Assembly: GCA_002452215.1 (NCBI GenBank)
Contig: DKCO01000027.1
Location: forward strand, 103,909 to 167,908
Origin: Spirochaetales bacterium UBA6872
Lineage (GTDB): Bacteria; Spirochaetota; Spirochaetia; Sphaerochaetales; Sphaerochaetaceae
DNA length: 64,000 nt
Reading direction: 5' to 3'
Positions 24,819-33,738 of the stretch are shown piece after piece; position 1 is the first letter of the stretch; each line of letters opens with the position of its first letter. A program made the position numbers and the translations under genes. The notes below the pieces were generated by a model, which worked only from the letters and a program-made list of their open reading frames with translations, was not told where the DNA came from and did not search any database.

Positions 24819-25664
24819 ATGAGATCGATTGCTAAAAGATTATTGACAGCTACTATTGCACTTCCCTTTCTAGCTCTTATTGTCATATTACTTCCATATT
24901 GCAACCATTTTGCATTCTTCTTGGTTATAATATTTGCTGATATTGTCGGCACGATAGAGATGAAGAACAATATATTGGAAAAGAAAGGCGAAGTACCTTT
25001 CTACAGCTACCTTGGAATCTGTCTTCCTATAATCCAATATATACAAATATACAAAATACCTGAGATTGAAAATCTTGTTTTCTATTCACTTTCTGTAGTC
25101 ATTGGTCTAGTTTTCGCAATAGAGGTTTTCTATGGCGCTAAAGACAATTTCACTGGCTCTATAGGTAGAATAGGAAGAACAATACTTTGCATAATCTATC
25201 CATCTTTTCTAGCTGTATTCCTAACAAAGCTATGTTTTTTGGAAAATGCATCATGGCATATTGTCTATTTTCTTGCTTTAGTCTTTGGTGCTGACACTTT
25301 CGCTTATTTCTTCGGGATGGCATTCGGAAAAAACAACAAAGGTTTTGTCAAAGTAAGTCCAAACAAATCAATCGCAGGCTATTGCGGTGGGATTCTTGTA
25401 CCGGCAATCATTGGCACAATTGTTCCTGTATTATTCGGAGGTGTCTTTTCATATTCGAGCTTCAACGGTTTCTTGATTGGATTGACAACAGCGATTTTTG
25501 CTTGCATCGGCGATTTGATTGAATCTTGTTTCAAGAGAGCCTCTGGGATAAAAGACAGTGGCTTTATAATCCCAGGACGAGGTGGAATGCTTGATTCTAT
25601 CGACTCTATCTTAATAGCAGCTCCATTTTATTATCTACTAACAGAGTTCTTCTTGGGAGTTTAA
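24819..25664 (+). CDS. cdsA: Phosphatidate cytidylyltransferase
   Basis: A 281-residue membrane enzyme that makes CDP-diacylglycerol for phospholipid synthesis. About seven or eight membrane spans are visible. The C-terminal family signature is near residues 225-265: GDLIESCFKRASGIKDSG, then the PGRGGMLDSIDS core with its Asp residues. The SPNKSIAGYCGG segment precedes it. Its ATG follows the uppS stop directly (TAGATG), so translation is coupled. Confidence 0.95.
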   Translation: MRSIAKRLLTATIALPFLALIVILLPYCNHFAFFLVIIFADIVGTIEMKNNILEKKGEVPFYSYLGICLPIIQYIQIYKIPEIENLVFYSLSVVIGLVFAIEVFYGAKDNFTGSIGRIGRTILCIIYPSFLAVFLTKLCFLENASWHIVYFLALVFGADTFAYFFGMAFGKNNKGFVKVSPNKSIAGYCGGILVPAIIGTIVPVLFGGVFSYSSFNGFLIGLTTAIFACIGDLIESCFKRASGIKDSGFIIPGRGGMLDSIDSILIAAPFYYLLTEFFLGV

Positions 25665-25665
25665 A

Positions 25666-26775
25666 GTGACAAAGATGCCAAATGGCAGGAAAGTTGTTGT
25701 TCTTGGTTCTACAGGTTCTATTGGAACCACTTTTTTTGATTCACTAAGAAAAAACAATCCAGGAATATCGGTTGTTGCGATTGCAGCATATTCCAATGAT
25801 GAGAAATTGAATAAGCTCAAGGAAGAATTCAATATCGATAGAGCATTCTTGTTCAAAGGAAAAAACAAGTCCGATATTGATTCATTCCTAAAATCTGTTG
25901 ATGCTGACATTGTATTGAATGCAATTAGTGGCTCAGATGGACTATATGCAACTCTCTCTTCTCTTGAGAGCGGCAAGGATGTTGCTCTTGCAAACAAAGA
26001 ATCAATTGTTATGGGTGGTAGTTTCCTCTTTGATTTTGCAAAAGCAAATGGAAAAAAAATCATTCCAGTCGATAGCGAACATAGTGCGATATACAACCTG
26101 AAAAACCAGATTCGAAATGTTGATTCAATTGTATTGACAGCATCCGGAGGACCATTTATTGACATGGTTGATTTTTCGAAAATAACGCTTGAAGATGCTC
26201 TAAAACATCCGACATGGAAGATGGGAAAGAAGATAACAATCGATAGTGCAACTCTCGCAAACAAAGGCCTTGAAGTAATTGAAGCATCCTACCTATTCTC
26301 TATGCCTGTTGAAAAGATAGAAGTAACAATACATAGACAATCAATTGTGCATTCAATGATAAGGACAAAAGAGGGTGCTGTATATTCACAAATGTCACCA
26401 CCAGATATGGCATTACCAATTATTGCGGCAATCTCTGATAATACATTGGAACTTGAAAATATCGTCAAGCCTCTCTCCTTCTCTCAATTGACGCTGACAT
26501 TCGAAAGCCCGGATTTCAATCGCTTCCCAATGCTTTTCTATGCTTATAAAGCACTAGAAAGGGGAGCATCCTACCCTATTGCTTATAATGCATCAAATGA
26601 AATTGCTGTTTCAGCTTTCATTGAAAACAAAATTTCATTCACTCAAATTGCAAATGTTGTTGAGGCAGTCCTTTCAAACGATTTTTCAAATCATCCATCT
26701 TGTTATGATGAGATAATGATGGAGGATTCAAGAGCAAGAGATCTAGCCAAAGAGGCAATATGCTCTCTTACTTAG
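25666..26775 (+). CDS. dxr: 1-deoxy-D-xylulose 5-phosphate reductoisomerase
   Basis: A 369-residue enzyme of the non-mevalonate isoprenoid pathway that uses NADPH to make methylerythritol 4-phosphate. The dinucleotide loop VLGSTGSIGTT is near residues 11-21, the ALANKES motif near 104-110, the metal-site PVDSEHSAI near 128, and TASGGPF near 152. It starts at a GTG at 25666 with GGGAG 6 nt upstream; an ATG nine bases on is the alternative. rseP starts 16 bp before its end. Supplies precursors for uppS upstream. Confidence 0.96.
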   Translation: MTKMPNGRKVVVLGSTGSIGTTFFDSLRKNNPGISVVAIAAYSNDEKLNKLKEEFNIDRAFLFKGKNKSDIDSFLKSVDADIVLNAISGSDGLYATLSSLESGKDVALANKESIVMGGSFLFDFAKANGKKIIPVDSEHSAIYNLKNQIRNVDSIVLTASGGPFIDMVDFSKITLEDALKHPTWKMGKKITIDSATLANKGLEVIEASYLFSMPVEKIEVTIHRQSIVHSMIRTKEGAVYSQMSPPDMALPIIAAISDNTLELENIVKPLSFSQLTLTFESPDFNRFPMLFYAYKALERGASYPIAYNASNEIAVSAFIENKISFTQIANVVEAVLSNDFSNHPSCYDEIMMEDSRARDLAKEAICSLT

Positions 26776-28079
26776 TTAGCATCTTAAAATACATTCCTGT
26801 CCTTTTCGGAATTGGAGTAATAATTTTCTTTCATGAGCTAGGTCACTTCATTGCTGCAAAATTGACTAAAGTCGATGTAGAAGTTTTGTCATTTGGTTTT
26901 GGACCACGTTTGTTTTCGATAAAGGGAAAAAAAACAGAATTCAGAGTTTCTTGTATTCCTTTTGGAGGCTATTGCAAACTCAAAGGCTCGCTTGATTTGA
27001 TCAAAGCGCTTAAAGACCAAGCAAAATCAATTGAAGTATCAGAGGCTGGATCATATTTCAGTACTACTCCATTCCTTCGATTTCTGATTTATCTTGCTGG
27101 GCCTTTGATGAACTTCATTCTTGCATCAATCCTTCTCACAATTGCAGCTTTGATCCCTGTGGAACGAATATCCAATCCTGCAATCTTAACTCCAGCTTCG
27201 GAGTACAGAGAATTATTTGGATCCATTCCTGAGCAAAAAGCAATTGAAAAAGGTGACAGAGCAATAAGAAGTGGCAATATTCAATTTGAAGATTATGAAG
27301 AGCTTGAAAGCTATCTAAAGGATAATGAAGGAAAAGAAATACCAATAACTGTTGAACGAGGTTCGAGACTCGTCGACACTGTTCTTATTCCACTTTATTT
27401 TAATGGCAACTACACATTTGGAATAACGAATCTTCAAAAACCAATAATCGGAAGAAGCATAAGCGATGAATTCAAAGAAGGAGATATAGTAATATCGGCA
27501 AATGGCAGACCAATTGAATATACGCTTGATCTATATTCGCTAAATACAAACGATCTTTATCTTGTTATAAAGCGCGGTGATAAAACTATTGAAACACATA
27601 TTTCCGGTGAAACACTTCCCTTTGCATGGAAGAGCGATTTGCGAAAGTACACTGTTATGGATAATGTATTAACCTACGGTTTTAAAAAAGCATCTACTCT
27701 TTTTGTTTCCACTCTCGATATGCTTGGTGCGCTTTTGACATTCCAAATAGATGATGCACGTATGGTAATCACAGGACCTATGAAAGCTGCAAGCAAATTC
27801 AACCAGATATCAACTATAGCATTCCAAACATCAAAGGAAAGTGGAACAAGTACAATTCTTTACCTTCTTGCAATAGTTTCGATATCGATATGTGTTGGAA
27901 ACATATTGCCAATACCAACATTCGATGGTGGACAAATGCTCATAAACATTGTCGAAATGATAAAGAGAAAACAATTGAGACCAAGAAGCTACTTGGCATT
28001 GCAAGCACTTGGGATGCTCATAGGCTGGCTGATAATAATTGTGATGTACTTGTTCGATTTGAAGAATCTATTCCTCTAA
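26760..28079 (+). CDS. rseP: Site-2 protease RseP/RasP family
   Basis: A 439-residue membrane metalloprotease that cuts inside membrane spans of regulatory or signal-peptide substrates. The zinc motif FFHELGHF (HExxH) is near residues 24-31 in the first span. A PDZ-type region follows at about 150-290, which seems to hold two degenerate copies. The last catalytic motif is LPIPTFDGGQM near 385-395, where the Asp completes the zinc site. It overlaps dxr by 16 bp. Its stop codon overlaps the stop of the convergent dnaB by four bases. This is the last gene of the rpsB run. Confidence 0.94.
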   Translation: MLSYLVSILKYIPVLFGIGVIIFFHELGHFIAAKLTKVDVEVLSFGFGPRLFSIKGKKTEFRVSCIPFGGYCKLKGSLDLIKALKDQAKSIEVSEAGSYFSTTPFLRFLIYLAGPLMNFILASILLTIAALIPVERISNPAILTPASEYRELFGSIPEQKAIEKGDRAIRSGNIQFEDYEELESYLKDNEGKEIPITVERGSRLVDTVLIPLYFNGNYTFGITNLQKPIIGRSISDEFKEGDIVISANGRPIEYTLDLYSLNTNDLYLVIKRGDKTIETHISGETLPFAWKSDLRKYTVMDNVLTYGFKKASTLFVSTLDMLGALLTFQIDDARMVITGPMKAASKFNQISTIAFQTSKESGTSTILYLLAIVSISICVGNILPIPTFDGGQMLINIVEMIKRKQLRPRSYLALQALGMLIGWLIIIVMYLFDLKNLFL

Positions 28080-29509
28080 CGTTTCTTGTCTTGTGGCGTT
28101 GGCTCAACAAATTCAGCATCTTGCGATGCAAGATCAACATAAGAAGTAAGCTGATCATGAAATCCAATCTTGAACTCTCCAGTCTCACCGTCCCTGTTTT
28201 TTGCAACAATCAACTTCGTAACTTGCAATGTTGCTCTACCCTCGTTGTCCTTCGCATTTTTTAGTTTTTCTTCTTCTGTTAGGCTTCGCTTTCTATGCAA
28301 AAAGCACACAACATCAGCATCTTGCTCAATCGAGCCAGAATCTCTTAGGTTTGAAAGTATAGGTGCTTTCTCCTCTGAATCCCTTGAAACCTGGCACAAT
28401 ACAACAAAAGGAACCTTCAATTCCCTAGCCAATGATTTTATTCCCTTCGATATCTGGCTTACTCTTTCATGAGTAGGCATGTCGCCTCTTGCATTTGCAA
28501 GTGAAATAAGGCCAATGTAGTCAATCACGATAGCATCAAGATGATGCTCTTTATGCAAAGAACGTGCTTTACCTCGTAAGTCAGTCATTGAAATATTTGG
28601 AACATCAACTATGAAAAGATTGTCTGATTTCCCATATAGTTTCTCTGCAGCATTATTGAAGCGGTCAAAATCATCTCCAATCAAGTTCGCTGTATTGATT
28701 TTTGAAGTTGGAACCTTGGAAACCATTGAAAGCAATCTCTTTGCAATTTTATCACCAGGCATCTCCAAGGAAAAGAAAGCTATTTTTTTATTATCATTTA
28801 TCATATTGAGCATCATCGAAATCGCAAAGGCTGTCTTTCCTATCGATGGACGTGCGGCTATGATGATGTAATCTTCTGGTGAAAAACCACCATTGCAATA
28901 TTTATCCAAAACGGAGAAACCACTTGCAATCTTGTCATCGGATGCCTCTCCAGCAATGCGAGCAAGAACCTTTTGGTATGTATCCATAACAATGGAGCCA
29001 AGAGAATAATCCTTTGAACTCTTACCTAAATCCATATAAAGATCGGTAAGATCCTTCGCTCCTTGGTCCAAAGTTTCTTTGATATCAGCTGCGCTATCAA
29101 AAGCATCGGATGAAAGATGGACAGATACCTTATAAAGCTCTCTTCTTTGCCTTGCTTCCTTTACCATTTCAGCATATTGCTGAATATGGCTTACAATAGC
29201 ATCGGAGTTTGTCAATTGTGCAATGTAGCTTATTCCACCAGCATCCTTAAGAAGATTTTTCTTTTTTAGATAATCGGTTAAAGTCAGCAGATCCAAACCG
29301 GAATTACCATTGGCTCCTTCAAGTATTTGCCCAATAGCTTCATAGATAACTTGATGATTTGGTCTGTAAAAATACTCTGGGGCTTTAATGATATCAGAAA
29401 TCTGATCATAAGCCTCAGGGTTCAACAAAAGAGCCCCAAGGATAGCTCTTTCAGCCTCATCATTATGAGGTAGCATTTTAACTTTTATATCGTCTTGGGA
29501 CTCATTCAT
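28076..29509 (-). CDS. dnaB: Replicative DNA helicase DnaB
   Basis: A 477-residue hexameric helicase that unwinds DNA at the replication fork. The N-terminal primase-interaction domain starts with LPHNDEAERAILGALL. The RecA-like core has Walker A AARPSIGKTAFA near residue 220 (most DnaB have SMGKT, here SIGKT), Walker B IVIDYIGLI near 320, and the SNLRDSGSIEQDADVV segment near 385. The start has a GAGG site 9 nt upstream inside the end of rplI. It is the last gene of the rpsF-ssb-rpsR run. Confidence 0.96.
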   Translation of the reverse strand: MNESQDDIKVKMLPHNDEAERAILGALLLNPEAYDQISDIIKAPEYFYRPNHQVIYEAIGQILEGANGNSGLDLLTLTDYLKKKNLLKDAGGISYIAQLTNSDAIVSHIQQYAEMVKEARQRRELYKVSVHLSSDAFDSAADIKETLDQGAKDLTDLYMDLGKSSKDYSLGSIVMDTYQKVLARIAGEASDDKIASGFSVLDKYCNGGFSPEDYIIIAARPSIGKTAFAISMMLNMINDNKKIAFFSLEMPGDKIAKRLLSMVSKVPTSKINTANLIGDDFDRFNNAAEKLYGKSDNLFIVDVPNISMTDLRGKARSLHKEHHLDAIVIDYIGLISLANARGDMPTHERVSQISKGIKSLARELKVPFVVLCQVSRDSEEKAPILSNLRDSGSIEQDADVVCFLHRKRSLTEEEKLKNAKDNEGRATLQVTKLIVAKNRDGETGEFKIGFHDQLTSYVDLASQDAEFVEPTPQDKKR

Positions 29510-29512
29510 AAA

Positions 29513-30118
29513 TTAAGCCTCGACATTCTCCTCTGCAACAGGCACAACCTCGTCTGTTGTAGCTTCTTCGACAGCTTCTTCAAAATCCTCTTGAGCTTTT
29601 TCTGCTTCTTCTTTTGCTTTTGCTTCAGCCGCAGCTGCTTCTTGAGCCTTCTTCAAAGCCTCCTTAGCTTCTGCCTCAGACTGAACAATAAGCTTTATGT
29701 GGGAATTATCGTTCTCATAAAGATGGGCAACAATTGTATATGTTCCTGTCATCTTTATTGAATGTGTTGGAACATCGAGCTTCTTTCTTTCAATAGAGAA
29801 ACCAAGCTTAGAAAGCTCTTCCTGGACCATAAGAGATGTAACGGATCCGAAAAGTTTTCCAGACTCGCCAGCAGGAACTGTGATTGTAATAACTACATTG
29901 TCAAGCTTCTCTTTCAAAGATGCGGATTCTGCCCTCTTTGCAATCTTTCTCTTTTCGATAGCATCAGCACGCTGTGCAAACATTGCAGCATTGCCCTTGT
30001 TGTATACAACAGCAGCTTTTGTTGGAAGAAGATAGTTTCTAGCATAACCATCTTTTACAACAACAACATCACCCTCTTCACCCAGATGTATAACATCCTG
30101 ATTAAGAATAATCTTCAT
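29513..30118 (-). CDS. rplI: 50S ribosomal protein L9 with Ala/Glu-rich tail
   Basis: A 201-residue protein. The N-terminal domain is typical: MKIILNQDVIHLGEEGDVV, then VKDGYARNYLLP near residues 22-33. The C-terminal globular domain ends near residue 148, the usual full length. About 52 more residues follow, made almost only of Ala, Glu and Lys (a long helix), ending in Glu- and Val-rich sequence. The ATG at 30118 has GGAGAG 8 nt upstream and lies inside the 3' end of the DUF2232 gene. The tail is unusual but is found in frame with no break. Confidence 0.95.
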   Translation of the reverse strand: MKIILNQDVIHLGEEGDVVVVKDGYARNYLLPTKAAVVYNKGNAAMFAQRADAIEKRKIAKRAESASLKEKLDNVVITITVPAGESGKLFGSVTSLMVQEELSKLGFSIERKKLDVPTHSIKMTGTYTIVAHLYENDNSHIKLIVQSEAEAKEALKKAQEAAAAEAKAKEEAEKAQEDFEEAVEEATTDEVVPVAEENVEA

Positions 30119-31106
30119 TTTTTCTCTCTCCAATCTTCTTCAAGTCGAAGAAGCTTTCCAGAAGGCCTAGCAAAGGCAATCCGAAAAGAACAATAAAATT
30201 AATTCCCGGAACTACTGAGGATATTATGAAAAGCACTAAAAAAAGCGACATGCTTTTTAACCTTTCCATAGATCTGGAAAGCCATGAATAAAGGACTGCA
30301 AAACCCTGAATAGAATAAAGCACTCCAAATAGCAAAGCTATATTTATGACAATCACCTCAAGTGCCAAAGGTGCAGATACAAAATAAAATAGAAGAATAA
30401 GGGCAAAAAAGAAGATAAAGAACCAAACCATATTAGGCGAGAATTCTATAGCCTTGACCTTACTTTCCCAATCATTTTCTCTTGAATGCAATACTGTTTC
30501 ATAAATAAAACAGTTAGCACAGACTGCAACCAATGTGGTTGGCAAAATCAAAGAACTCATGGAAACTAGAAAAAGAAGGAACAACCAACTTATATCTGCA
30601 GAAAAACCAAAAGTATCCAGAATCGGCGAGACCATGGTTGCAAACGCATTCTCGCAAGTCGAATAAAGAGATGCAAAAAGCGCCCTATCTACAACTAACA
30701 CTAAAGAAATGATCGATGCAAAAACAACAGAAGGAAGCACAGAGACAAGAAGTCTAAACACCAACTTCAGTTTTTTTGCATACATCCACAATATTCCAGC
30801 CGCTGACAGCGACATTGGGATAAACAACAACAAACAAAGCTCGATAAGGGAAGTAGAAGACGATTCCTTTTGCAAATGCAAATGAACAAATTCAAGCAAA
30901 AAACAAATCACAAGCGAAATGCAAATTAGAATAGAGCCCCTATTCCTTCCATATCTTGCTGAAAAAACCAAGAGTGGAGCCAAATACAATAACGTTGATA
31001 TCCCAAGATTGTATAGCACAATGCTGAATACAATCATAAGAATACCATCGATGAACATTCTCCAATTAATTTTTGGAGAGCTCTTTTTGCACTCTTCAAT
31101 CTCCAC
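30102..31106 (-). CDS. DUF2232 (YybS-like) membrane protein
   Basis: A 334-residue protein with about eight membrane spans and short loops. It lies between rpsR and rplI, where many bacteria carry a YybS/DUF2232 membrane protein; its role is unknown. I prefer the GTG at 31106, as AGAGG then lies 9 nt upstream; a TTG two codons earlier is only 3 nt from that site. It overlaps rplI by 17 bp, so the two are coupled. Assignment to DUF2232 rests on position and membrane layout more than on any motif. Confidence 0.75.
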   Translation of the reverse strand: MEIEECKKSSPKINWRMFIDGILMIVFSIVLYNLGISTLLYLAPLLVFSARYGRNRGSILICISLVICFLLEFVHLHLQKESSSTSLIELCLLLFIPMSLSAAGILWMYAKKLKLVFRLLVSVLPSVVFASIISLVLVVDRALFASLYSTCENAFATMVSPILDTFGFSADISWLFLLFLVSMSSLILPTTLVAVCANCFIYETVLHSRENDWESKVKAIEFSPNMVWFFIFFFALILLFYFVSAPLALEVIVINIALLFGVLYSIQGFAVLYSWLSRSMERLKSMSLFLVLFIISSVVPGINFIVLFGLPLLGLLESFFDLKKIGERKNEDYS

Positions 31107-31121
31107 TTTCAATATCCTCTA

Positions 31122-31400
31122 TTATTTTTTCTCAAATGGAAGATATGCAAGCACTCTAGCTCTTTTGATCTCTCTGTTGAGTGCTCTTTGATGCTTAGCA
31201 CATGTGCCAGTAATTCTAGCAGGAAGAATCTTTCCCCTCTCTGTTATGTACCTTCTAAGCATATCAGGATTCTTGTAATCTGCTGGAGCAGCTCCCTGAC
31301 AGAACTTACAAACCTTTTTCTTGAATCCAATCTTCCTAGCACCAAGCTTTCTATCCTTTAGTGCTGCATCTTTCTCATTAAAATCCTTATCTTCTCTCAT
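31122..31400 (-). CDS. rpsR: 30S ribosomal protein S18 (zinc-binding form)
   Basis: A 92-residue ribosomal protein with the family core DMLRRYITERGKILPARITGTCAKHQR, here cited as RRYITERGKILPARITG (near residues 49-65). It carries CKFC near residue 31 and C-x-x-H in TCAKH, so it is the C+ zinc-binding form. In bacteria with a second, Cys-free copy, Zur controls the swap; no second copy is in this window. It has a good AGGAG site and sits between ssb and the DUF2232 gene. Confidence 0.96.
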   Translation of the reverse strand: MREDKDFNEKDAALKDRKLGARKIGFKKKVCKFCQGAAPADYKNPDMLRRYITERGKILPARITGTCAKHQRALNREIKRARVLAYLPFEKK

Positions 31401-31417
31401 TTTGATTCTCCTAAAAC

Positions 31418-31894
31418 TCAGAACGGAATAGAATCGTCCTGAAAATCCTCTGGGCCACCAACTGGTGGAACACTAGCTTGCGGAGCTCTAGAATAGCTGC
31501 TTGCGTCCTTCGAAGCATGAGCTGAACTATTCTGGCTTGGAGCAAACGAGCCACTGCTTTGCTGGTTTTGGCCTTGGCAAAGTTCAAGATTATTGACAGA
31601 AATCTCCACTCTGGATCTTGTCTGGCCATCTGCTTCCCAACGCGACTGCCTCAGTTCGCCTTGGATTGCTACTTGCCTGCCCTTCACCAGATATTGACTA
31701 ACTCCTTCAGCGGCCTTCCCAAAATAAACGCAATCAAAGAAGTTCGCTTCGTCTGTCCAAGATCCATCCGAATTTCTCCTTGCTCTATTCACAGCAATCG
31801 AAAAACGTAAGATAGCTTGCCCATTCTGGAGGTACTTCAATTCGCTATCACGAACAAGTCTCCCTACCATAACAACGGAGTTGATATCTGCCAT
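31418..31894 (-). CDS. ssb: Single-stranded DNA-binding protein
   Basis: A 158-residue SSB. The OB-fold covers about residues 1-108 (start ADINSVVMVGRLVRDSELK; later FDCVYFGKAAEGVSQYL). A Ser/Gln/Pro-rich linker of about 40 residues follows, and the acidic tip DFQDDSIPF at the end recruits replication and repair partners. AAGGAG lies upstream of the ATG. It stands between rpsF and rpsR, the usual order. Confidence 0.97.
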   Translation of the reverse strand: MADINSVVMVGRLVRDSELKYLQNGQAILRFSIAVNRARRNSDGSWTDEANFFDCVYFGKAAEGVSQYLVKGRQVAIQGELRQSRWEADGQTRSRVEISVNNLELCQGQNQQSSGSFAPSQNSSAHASKDASSYSRAPQASVPPVGGPEDFQDDSIPF

Positions 31895-31912
31895 ATTATC
31901 TCCTTATAAATC

Positions 31913-32200
31913 TCAATTCTTCTCTGGATTGACGAACAAAAACTTCAAAATCAATGTTGATAGCTGAAATTCTCTGGACATTTTCGCAATAGTTGATCCA
32001 TCAGCCTTGATTTCAAAGTAAACATAATGTCCTTTTTCTTGTTTCTTGATCATGTATGCAAGAGATTTTACTCCCAAATCTTCCTGCTTGGTGATCTCTA
32101 CACCATTTGCTTTGAAGTTCTCCTCGACTAGAGCAAGACCTTCCTTCATCTTATCCTCATTCGAATCGAGGATAACTGTGAACTCATAATTTGAAATCAT
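31913..32200 (-). CDS. rpsF: 30S ribosomal protein S6
   Basis: A 95-residue ribosomal protein, partner of S18 in the small-subunit platform. It starts with YEFTVILDSNEDK and has the LGVKSLAYMIKKQEKGHYVYFEI strand region near residues 46-68, cited here in part (KSLAYMIKKQEKGHYVYF). I start it at the ATG at 32200 because AAGGAGGG lies 6 nt upstream; a longer frame upstream is leader RNA. It heads the rpsF-ssb-rpsR-DUF2232-rplI-dnaB operon, divergent from a MATE transporter gene. Confidence 0.96.
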   Translation of the reverse strand: MISNYEFTVILDSNEDKMKEGLALVEENFKANGVEITKQEDLGVKSLAYMIKKQEKGHYVYFEIKADGSTIAKMSREFQLSTLILKFLFVNPEKN

Positions 32201-32230
32201 GAATCCCTCCTTATGGACTATAGTATTTTG

Positions 32231-32247
32231 ATCCAGTAACACTGGAT
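32231..32247 (-). promoter_or_regulatory. Hairpin in the rpsF leader
   Basis: A perfect 7-bp stem (ATCCAGT and ACTGGAT) with a 3-nt loop, within a leader of about 55 nt between the predicted start and the rpsF ribosome site. S6 and S18 control their own operon through such a leader in many bacteria; the CCG-containing bulge of that motif is not obvious here. Confidence 0.4.
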
Positions 32248-32261
32248 AAAGAGGCTTTATG

Positions 32262-32291
32262 ATTCTAGCAAAAAGAAATATATGAGGTCAA
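32262..32291 (-). promoter_or_regulatory. Promoter of the rpsF operon
   Basis: On the minus strand TTGACC (32286-32291) and TAGAAT (32262-32267) are 18 bp apart, with TGC before the -10 box. The predicted start is near 32255. Confidence 0.7.
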
Positions 32292-32317
32292 TTATTTATC
32301 AATAGATAAAAGGCAAT

Positions 32318-32346
32318 TTGCATTTGTTGTCTCATACGCCTATTAT
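32318..32346 (+). promoter_or_regulatory. Promoter of the MATE transporter gene
   Basis: TTGCAT (32318-32323) and TATTAT (32341-32346) are exactly 17 bp apart. The predicted start near 32353 is only 2-4 nt before the first ATG, so the mRNA may be leaderless. Confidence 0.6.
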
Positions 32347-32355
32347 GTTCTTATT

Positions 32356-33738
32356 ATGGTTGAACCGAGCATGAAAGATATGGAATTTCGCGAAGAAGCA
32401 CTTGGAGGGCGAATTTGGCCTTTGATAATAAAGGTATGCTTTCCATTGGCTATTTTCCAGGGGATATCCCAGCTTTTTTCTATAATTGATAGTCTTATGG
32501 CAAGCCATATTTCATCAAATGCCGTTTCAACTGTAGTCTATCTCGTGCAATTGAACAAAATTGTTTCAGCTATAGGTTCTGCACTTGCTGTAGCATGCTC
32601 TATAGCATTGTCGCACGCATATGGAGCTGGAGAGTACCGAAAAGTAAAACGCATTCTTTCGACATCTATAGCACTTGCAACGATTTTCGGAGTTGCAATA
32701 CTTGCTTTGTTGCCATTTTCTAACAATATATTGAAGATTACAGGTACTCCTGAGCCTTTTATAGAGGAAGGCAGCTCATACTTCTCTATCTCGATGATTT
32801 CTGTCATAGTCAATTTCCTCAATTTGATTTATATATCGACAGAAAAGACAAGAGGAAAATCCAAAAAGATATTGTTTCTGAATCTCATGACAGTTTTGAT
32901 AAAGCTTTCATTAACAGCAATTTTCGTATATTTGTTCGATGGAGGAATAATAGATATTGCAATCGCAACTTTGATATCAAATATTGTTTTGCTTTTATTT
33001 GCAATCATCAGCCTCTCAAAGAAAAACGATATTTTCTCATTCTCCATAACTTCAATATCATTGAAATGGGATTCTATTCAACCGCTTCTAAAACTTGCGT
33101 TTCCATCGATGATTGAAAAAATGGCATTTTCATTTGGGAAAAGCACAGTCAACAAAATGGCATCAAACTATGGAACCAATGCTGTTGGGGCTGCTGGAAT
33201 TTCGAATAACATGTCTGGACTTCTTACCGGATTGCAAGTTGGTTTCCAAGATGGAGGCGCATCGATCCTTGGACAAGCATTTGGAGCAAAAAAAGAAGAT
33301 AGACTAAGACAGTTATATAGAAGGATACAAATACTTATTGTAATCACGGGTTTAGTTGGATTCGGGATTTTCTATGTCATTTCGCCTTGGATCGCGAAGC
33401 TTTTTTCGCTTTCGCGAGGAGGATATGATAACGAATTTTTCTCAATGATTGTGACAATATACCACTACGAATTATGGGGTACGATGTTTTTATCGTTTAA
33501 CTATGCATCGACATCATTGCTTTTGGGATGCGGAAAAACAAAGCTTACCTTAGCTGTAAATTTTGCACGTATATTCATCTTCAGAATTCCAATCATCTGG
33601 GCTTTTCAGACATTCAGCACACTTGGCTATGAAGCGGTTGGGATAACTATGGCGATTTCAAATGCCTTGACAGGCCTGTTTGGCCTAGTAGTAGCCGAGT
33701 ATGTATTGAAAATGCAAAGGAGGAAAGAATATGTTTGA
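32356..33738 (+). CDS. MATE-family efflux transporter
   Basis: A 460-residue inner-membrane transporter with about 12 spans, arranged as two repeats of six, as in Na+- or H+-driven multidrug and toxin exporters. Segments typical of the family are LAIFQGISQLFSIIDSLMAS near residue 33 and GFQDGGASILGQAFGAKKEDR in the second half (near 302-322), quoted in part. Substrate unknown. No ribosome site precedes the ATG at 32356; a second ATG at 32371 with a weak GAG upstream is possible. Overlaps the next gene by 8 bp. Confidence 0.88.
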   Translation: MVEPSMKDMEFREEALGGRIWPLIIKVCFPLAIFQGISQLFSIIDSLMASHISSNAVSTVVYLVQLNKIVSAIGSALAVACSIALSHAYGAGEYRKVKRILSTSIALATIFGVAILALLPFSNNILKITGTPEPFIEEGSSYFSISMISVIVNFLNLIYISTEKTRGKSKKILFLNLMTVLIKLSLTAIFVYLFDGGIIDIAIATLISNIVLLLFAIISLSKKNDIFSFSITSISLKWDSIQPLLKLAFPSMIEKMAFSFGKSTVNKMASNYGTNAVGAAGISNNMSGLLTGLQVGFQDGGASILGQAFGAKKEDRLRQLYRRIQILIVITGLVGFGIFYVISPWIAKLFSLSRGGYDNEFFSMIVTIYHYELWGTMFLSFNYASTSLLLGCGKTKLTLAVNFARIFIFRIPIIWAFQTFSTLGYEAVGITMAISNALTGLFGLVVAEYVLKMQRRKEYV

